DNA of 9,648 bases from CAZDXJ01 sp964509475 (GTDB lineage Bacteria; Pseudomonadota; Gammaproteobacteria; Methylococcales; Methylomonadaceae). The translations under genes and the position numbers were made by a program. Positions 6,201 through 9,648 of the stretch are shown here, piece by piece. Positions within the stretch are counted from its first letter, which is position 1. Each line of letters opens with the position of its first letter. The DNA is taken from NCBI GenBank assembly GCA_964509475.1, contig CAZDXJ010000086.1, positions 1 through 9,648 on the forward strand, given 5' to 3'. The notes beneath the pieces were generated by a model that ran no database searches, had not been told where the DNA came from, and was given only the letters and a program-made list of their open reading frames with translations.

Positions 6201-8087
6201 ATGCTGAATTTTAACGGGATAACACTGCGGCGTGGCCGTCAGGTTCTGCTTGAACAAAGCAATTTTACCCTTTACAACACCTGGAAAGTCGGTGTCACCG
6301 GTGCCAACGGAGTCGGAAAATCCAGCCTGTTTGCATTGATTCGTGGACAATTGCAGACCGATAGCGGAACGTTTTCAATGCCGCCCAATCTGGAAATCGC
6401 TTATGTCGCCCAGGAAACCCCTGCGGTCAGCCAGATAGCGCTGGATTATGTCATGGACGGCGACCGCGAATTAAGGCAATTACAACGGCAACTGGAACAG
6501 GCGCAAATTCAGGACGATGGCCTGCGGCAAGCCCGGTTGCATAGCCGGCTGGACGATATCGGCGCTTACAGTGCGCCTTCCCGGGCCGCCCGCTTGCTGA
6601 GTGGACTGGGCTTTAGCCTGGAACAACAGCAGCGTCCGGTCAACACGTTTTCCGGCGGTTGGCGTATGCGTCTCAATCTTGCCCAGGCCTTGATGTGCCG
6701 ATCGGATGTGCTACTCCTGGATGAACCGACCAATCACCTTGACCTGGATGCGGTATTCTGGTTGCAGGACTGGCTGGAAAAATATCCGGGAACCCTGCTG
6801 CTGGTTTCCCACGATCGGGATTTTCTGGATGCGGTTACTGATCATATTCTGCATATCGAACAACACAGGGCGCAACTTTATAGCGGCAATTATTCCGCCT
6901 TTGAGAAAATACGCGCGGAAAAACTGGCTCAGCAACAATCCGCTTATCAAAAACAACAACAGGAAATCGCTCATATTCAGGATTTCATCCAACGTTTCCG
7001 TTCCAAAGCCACCAAAGCCAAACAAGCGCAAAGCCGCATCAAGGCATTACAGAAAATGACGCTGATTTCAAAGGCGCATATTGATTCGCCTTTCAATTTC
7101 CACTTTAAACCGCCTGAATCCCTACCCAACCCGCTTTTAAAACTGGAACGGATCGACGTGGGTTACAATGACAAACCGGTTCTGCGTCAAGTCAGTTTAT
7201 CCTTCTCACCCGGTGACCGGATTGGCTTACTGGGTCCCAACGGAGCCGGGAAATCAACCTTGGTTAAATTACTGCTTGGTCAGCTGCAACCTTTAAGCGG
7301 TAAAACAAACCGTGCTGAAACACTCAAAATCGGTTATTTCGCCCAACACCAGCTGGAACAATTATGCGCTGATGAAAGTCCGCTGCGGCATTTACAGCGT
7401 ATCGCACCGGATGCCACCGAAAAGGAACTGCGTAATTATTTAGGCGGATTTAATTTTCATGGCGACAAAACCCTGGCAGCCGTCGCACCTTTTTCCGGCG
7501 GTGAAAAAGCCCGCCTGGTATTAGCGCTACTGGTCTATCAAAACCCGAATTTATTACTGCTGGATGAGCCTACAAACCATTTGGACCTGGAAATGCGCCA
7601 GGCGCTGATTATGGCTTTGCAGGAATATCAAGGCGCGGTGGTTGTCGTTTCCCATGACCGCCACCTGCTGCGTTCGGTTACTGACGACCTGTTGTTGGTT
7701 GCCGATTCCTGCGTACAAACGTTTGATGGTGATCTGGACGATTACCGTCTATGGCTGGATGAACGCAGAAACCCGATCCCACAGAGCAAATCCGAACCCA
7801 ATAACGGCATTTCAAAAAAACAGCAACGCCGCATCGATGCCGAATTACGGCAAAAATTAAAACCTTTACGTGATAAACTCGGCAAAATAGAACAAAAAAT
7901 TGAAACCTTACATCGCAAACAACAACACATAGAGCAGCAATTAGCGGATTCGAGTCTTTATCAGGCCGATGAAAAAGAGCGTTTAAAGACCCTGCTGCGG
8001 GAAAAAACCGATATTGACAACGCCCTGCTTGATGCTGAAACGATCTGGCTGCAAATCAGCGAACACCTTGAAGCCGCAGAGCCGTAA
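6201..8087 (+). CDS. yheS: ABC-F ATPase, YheS type
   Basis: This is a soluble ABC-F protein with two ATPase domains and no membrane part. Members of the group bind the ribosome and are thought to help it through difficult translation; the exact role of YheS is less settled. Domain 1 has Walker A GANGVGKS (34-41), signature SGGWR (151-155), and Walker B with DEPTNHLD (174-181). The interdomain linker (about 235-290) carries the basic KATKAKQAQSR segment expected to touch the ribosome. Domain 2 has GPNGAGKS (345-352), SGGEK (432-436) and DEPTNHLD (455-462). The glutamate follows the Walker B aspartate in both domains. The C-terminus (about 535-625) is a charged coiled coil. The length of 628 is close to E. 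coli YheS (637), and long stretches look alike, so YheS is preferred over Uup or EttA. A membrane-protein gene begins 5 bp after the stop. Confidence 0.94.
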   Translation: MLNFNGITLRRGRQVLLEQSNFTLYNTWKVGVTGANGVGKSSLFALIRGQLQTDSGTFSMPPNLEIAYVAQETPAVSQIALDYVMDGDRELRQLQRQLEQAQIQDDGLRQARLHSRLDDIGAYSAPSRAARLLSGLGFSLEQQQRPVNTFSGGWRMRLNLAQALMCRSDVLLLDEPTNHLDLDAVFWLQDWLEKYPGTLLLVSHDRDFLDAVTDHILHIEQHRAQLYSGNYSAFEKIRAEKLAQQQSAYQKQQQEIAHIQDFIQRFRSKATKAKQAQSRIKALQKMTLISKAHIDSPFNFHFKPPESLPNPLLKLERIDVGYNDKPVLRQVSLSFSPGDRIGLLGPNGAGKSTLVKLLLGQLQPLSGKTNRAETLKIGYFAQHQLEQLCADESPLRHLQRIAPDATEKELRNYLGGFNFHGDKTLAAVAPFSGGEKARLVLALLVYQNPNLLLLDEPTNHLDLEMRQALIMALQEYQGAVVVVSHDRHLLRSVTDDLLLVADSCVQTFDGDLDDYRLWLDERRNPIPQSKSEPNNGISKKQQRRIDAELRQKLKPLRDKLGKIEQKIETLHRKQQHIEQQLADSSLYQADEKERLKTLLREKTDIDNALLDAETIWLQISEHLEAAEP

Positions 8088-8092
8088 AAAAC

Positions 8093-8587
8093 ATGTTTGA
8101 AATCATTCGTTTATTCTGGGACATTTGTTTATTGCGAAAAGGCCCGCAGGATTGCCCTTATTCTTTTTTCCTGCTACAGCTTGCCATTGTTTTAAATATT
8201 CTGGTTAATTTTTTGCTTTTGCACTTATCGACCGGCTGGGTTGAGACACTCCAGCAAATCGCTGTTGAAATTACAATGACACTCGGTTTTGCTTACGCTG
8301 TCTTATGGTTTTTTAAAAAAACCGGGCGTTTTTATCAAACCGCAACCGCCTTGTTGGGCAGCGATATAGTAATCAGCTTTATTGGCCTGCCAATATTCAG
8401 CACGTTTTCCACAGATCGCCCTTTTCCCTTCGCCAACGTGCTGATATTGCTACTCATGATTTGGTACTGGCTGGTTATTGGCCATATTTTGCGCCACGCG
8501 CTTGATAAACACTGGAGTATCGGTTTGAGTTTCAGCTTGTTGTATATTTATTCTGCCTCGGCATTTATCAACATGCTTTTTGCCTGA
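8093..8587 (+). CDS. Multi-pass membrane protein of unknown function
   Basis: I do not recognise this 164-residue protein. It has about five hydrophobic helices (roughly 23-46, 55-75, 84-103, 113-133 and 143-162), short loops, and a charged N-terminus with RKGPQD before helix 1. The segment ALLGSDIVISFIGLP in helix 3 places an acidic residue (Asp91) in or near the membrane. Tryptophan and tyrosine are frequent near helix ends. It starts 5 bp after yheS with no ribosome site of its own, so it is probably translated by coupling with yheS. The gene faces the rlmD remnant. Nothing marks it as transporter, enzyme or toxin; a small helper or housekeeping membrane protein is as much as can be said. 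Confidence 0.75.
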   Translation: MFEIIRLFWDICLLRKGPQDCPYSFFLLQLAIVLNILVNFLLLHLSTGWVETLQQIAVEITMTLGFAYAVLWFFKKTGRFYQTATALLGSDIVISFIGLPIFSTFSTDRPFPFANVLILLLMIWYWLVIGHILRHALDKHWSIGLSFSLLYIYSASAFINMLFA

Positions 8588-8670
8588 TGGGTAAAAAACC
8601 AGACTTGCTGGATAAAATATCCGATTGATCCGCCAGGCTTGCCAGAATCGTCATTGCCTCCTGGAGTCCG

Positions 8671-9255
8671 TCATTGAATCTCAAACAGGGCAATGGATTC
8701 GACATGCCCGGTTTGTGGAAACATATCCATTACCCCCGCTTTCACCAAGCGATAGCCCAATTCATGCACCAGAATACCTGCGTCTCTGGCCAGGGTTGCC
8801 GGATTACAGGACACATAAACAATCTGTTCGGCCTGCCATTTCGGCAGCCAGGATAAAATATCCGCTGCCCCGGCCCGCGATGGATCCAATACGATTTTGT
8901 TGTATGTTTGCCGTGCCCAGGGCATCTGACGGATATCGCGGGTCAGATCGGCAGCAAAAAACTCGACATTATCAATACCGTTCAGGCGGGCGTTGGCGCG
9001 GGCATGATTGACCAGTGGCAAGTCACCTTCGATACCCACGACATGCCCTGCTTTGCGCGCCATCGGCAGGCTGAAATTGCCCAAACCGCAGAACAAATCC
9101 AAAACCCGGTCCTTGGCATTCAGTTCCAACGTGTGTATCACCCGATCAATCATTTTACGGTTAATTTCCGTGTTGACCTGGGTGAACATCGCCGGCCTGA
9201 AGTGAAACACGATATCGTAATCCGGCAGGGCGTAAGTCGGTAAAGCCGGCTGCAG
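8671..9255 (-). pseudogene. rlmD: RlmD 23S rRNA (uracil-1939-C5)-methyltransferase, N-terminal half missing
   Basis: RlmD methylates C5 of U1939 of 23S rRNA using S-adenosylmethionine. Only the catalytic C-terminal half is here, about 195 of the usual 430 or so residues. Visible are FTQVNTEINRKMI before the methyltransferase fold, the SAM-binding motif LDLFCGLGNF, LDPSRAGA, YVSCNPATLARD with the nucleophilic cysteine, and the terminal TGHVESIALFE. The frame shows family-like residues up to about 9255 and meets a TGA at 9265-9267, inside repeat DNA. The first ATG is at 9210, inside the conserved FxPxxFTQVN region, so a start there would not give a normal enzyme. The N-terminal TRAM domain and iron-sulphur cysteines are not in this window. 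A 5' part could lie beyond the window if the intervening DNA is an insertion. The gene is convergent with the five-helix membrane protein. Confidence 0.85.
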
Positions 9256-9308
9256 ATTTCGGGGTCAAGATTTCGGGGTCAGGTCTATAATAGTTGTAGA
9301 CCTGACCC
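9254..9308. repeat. REP-like element: 14-bp tandem repeat plus 12-bp-arm palindrome
   Basis: AGATTTCGGGGTCA occurs twice in perfect tandem (9254-9267 and 9268-9281). The second copy runs into a palindrome with perfect arms GGGTCAGGTCTA (9276-9287) and TAGACCTGACCC (9297-9308) around a 9-nt loop. The element lies exactly between the broken rlmD frame and a broken transposase frame. The GGGTCAGGTCT core resembles REP-type repeats I associate with RayT (IS200-like) transposases; that association is from memory and no such gene is in the window. No T run follows, so a terminator role is doubtful. Confidence 0.75.
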
Positions 9309-9548
9309 TGCTGCTTGTGCTTGCAGGAACAAAACATAAACCACTTCATCAATTGCGCTCCCTGAACGTTTCTTGAAACCGGCTCGACTCAACAAGCTCT
9401 TCATGCCAATCTGTTTCCAAAGACTGGCAAAAATGTTATCCATTAACAATCCACTGTGATGGAGAAAATCAACCGTCAGGGCTAGTAGTTCAGTTATTTT
9501 TGTGGCGCCATGCATAAGCGCTCTATTGAAGCGCAGTTTGGGTTTCAA
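9309..9548 (-). pseudogene. N-terminal fragment of a transposase, probably IS4-type
   Basis: The frame opens at a TTG (9548) or, more likely, an ATG at 9515 (MHGATKITELL), and runs to the REP-like palindrome at 9308, where homology should stop. The recognisable part is IGMKSLLSRAGFKKRSG, then a VVYVLFLQ strand. That RAGFxKRSG...VYxLxL pattern occurs near the N-terminus of IS4-type transposases. The DDE catalytic core is absent, so the protein cannot be active. A TATAAT box (9563-9558 on the minus strand) lies just upstream, which would favour the ATG over the TTG. The remaining sequence to the window end (9564-9648) is AT-rich with no gene seen and may include the end of the insertion sequence. 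The family assignment is tentative. Confidence 0.5.
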
Positions 9549-9648
9549 GTTCCCAATATTATACCTCTTTAGAACGCGCTATGCCTTAATAATCAATGTG
9601 TTATTCTCTTTATACGAACTCCAAAACTTTAGTTTATAGATACTTAAA

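Noticed and set aside
8610..8864. The 14-bp sequence GGATAAAATATCCG occurs at 8610-8623 and again at 8851-8864.
   Set aside because: One copy lies inside well-conserved rlmD coding sequence and the word is short and nearly palindromic, so chance is the simplest explanation.
8625..9243. Long plus-strand frames opposite rlmD.
   Set aside because: They are shadows of the minus-strand rlmD frame, which carries all the conserved motifs.
9161..9352. A 63-codon minus-strand frame crossing the rlmD/repeat/transposase junction.
   Set aside because: It is out of frame with both flanking gene remnants, has no family features, and partly encodes the repeat.
1..9648. CRISPR array, tRNA, rRNA or a phage-defence cassette.
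   Set aside because: No regularly spaced repeats, tRNA-like folds or defence-type proteins were seen on either strand.

Overview
The window reads as chromosomal DNA of a gammaproteobacterium of moderate GC. The order acpP-fabF-pabC-mltG-tmk, a YheS-type ABC-F protein and an RlmD-type 23S rRNA methyltransferase all fit that class. The style of the proteins and the short mobile elements would suit a methanotroph-like lineage (Methylococcales), but that is only an impression; no marker gene for methane oxidation is present.

Layout. Positions 1-285 hold no recognisable gene, but a good sigma70-type promoter lies ahead of acpP. From 286 to 4455 runs the fatty-acid/folate/cell-wall/nucleotide cluster: acpP (acyl carrier protein), a terminator-like hairpin, fabF (KAS II, probably starting at a TTG), pabC (aminodeoxychorismate lyase), mltG (septal murein transglycosylase) and tmk (thymidylate kinase). 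The last three genes overlap or nearly touch and look translationally coupled. In many gammaproteobacteria holB follows tmk. Here the cluster stops, and 4456-4977 carries mobile debris instead: a 92-bp MITE-like element with 12-bp terminal inverted repeats and a possible 7-bp target duplication, then the decayed 5' part of an IS5-type transposase interrupted by two small inserted segments, one of them a strong 11-bp stem-loop.

The middle region holds a minus-strand homologue of the cytokine/tautomerase MIF, a plus-strand two-helix membrane protein of the YcxB type, and a previously unlisted 57-codon minus-strand gene whose 3' end overlaps the YcxB-type gene by 9 bp. Then come yheS (ABC-F ribosome-associated ATPase) and a closely linked five-helix membrane protein of unknown function.

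The right end is a rearranged junction. Only the C-terminal, catalytic half of rlmD is present (minus strand). Its frame breaks at about 9255, exactly at a REP-like element made of two 14-bp tandem repeats and a perfect 12-bp-arm palindrome. Beyond the palindrome lies the N-terminal fragment of an unrelated, probably IS4-type, transposase in the same orientation. No complete new defence, CRISPR or biosynthetic system is visible. The most noteworthy signals are the two mobile-element scars, the broken rlmD, the MIF homologue and the small unlisted gene.
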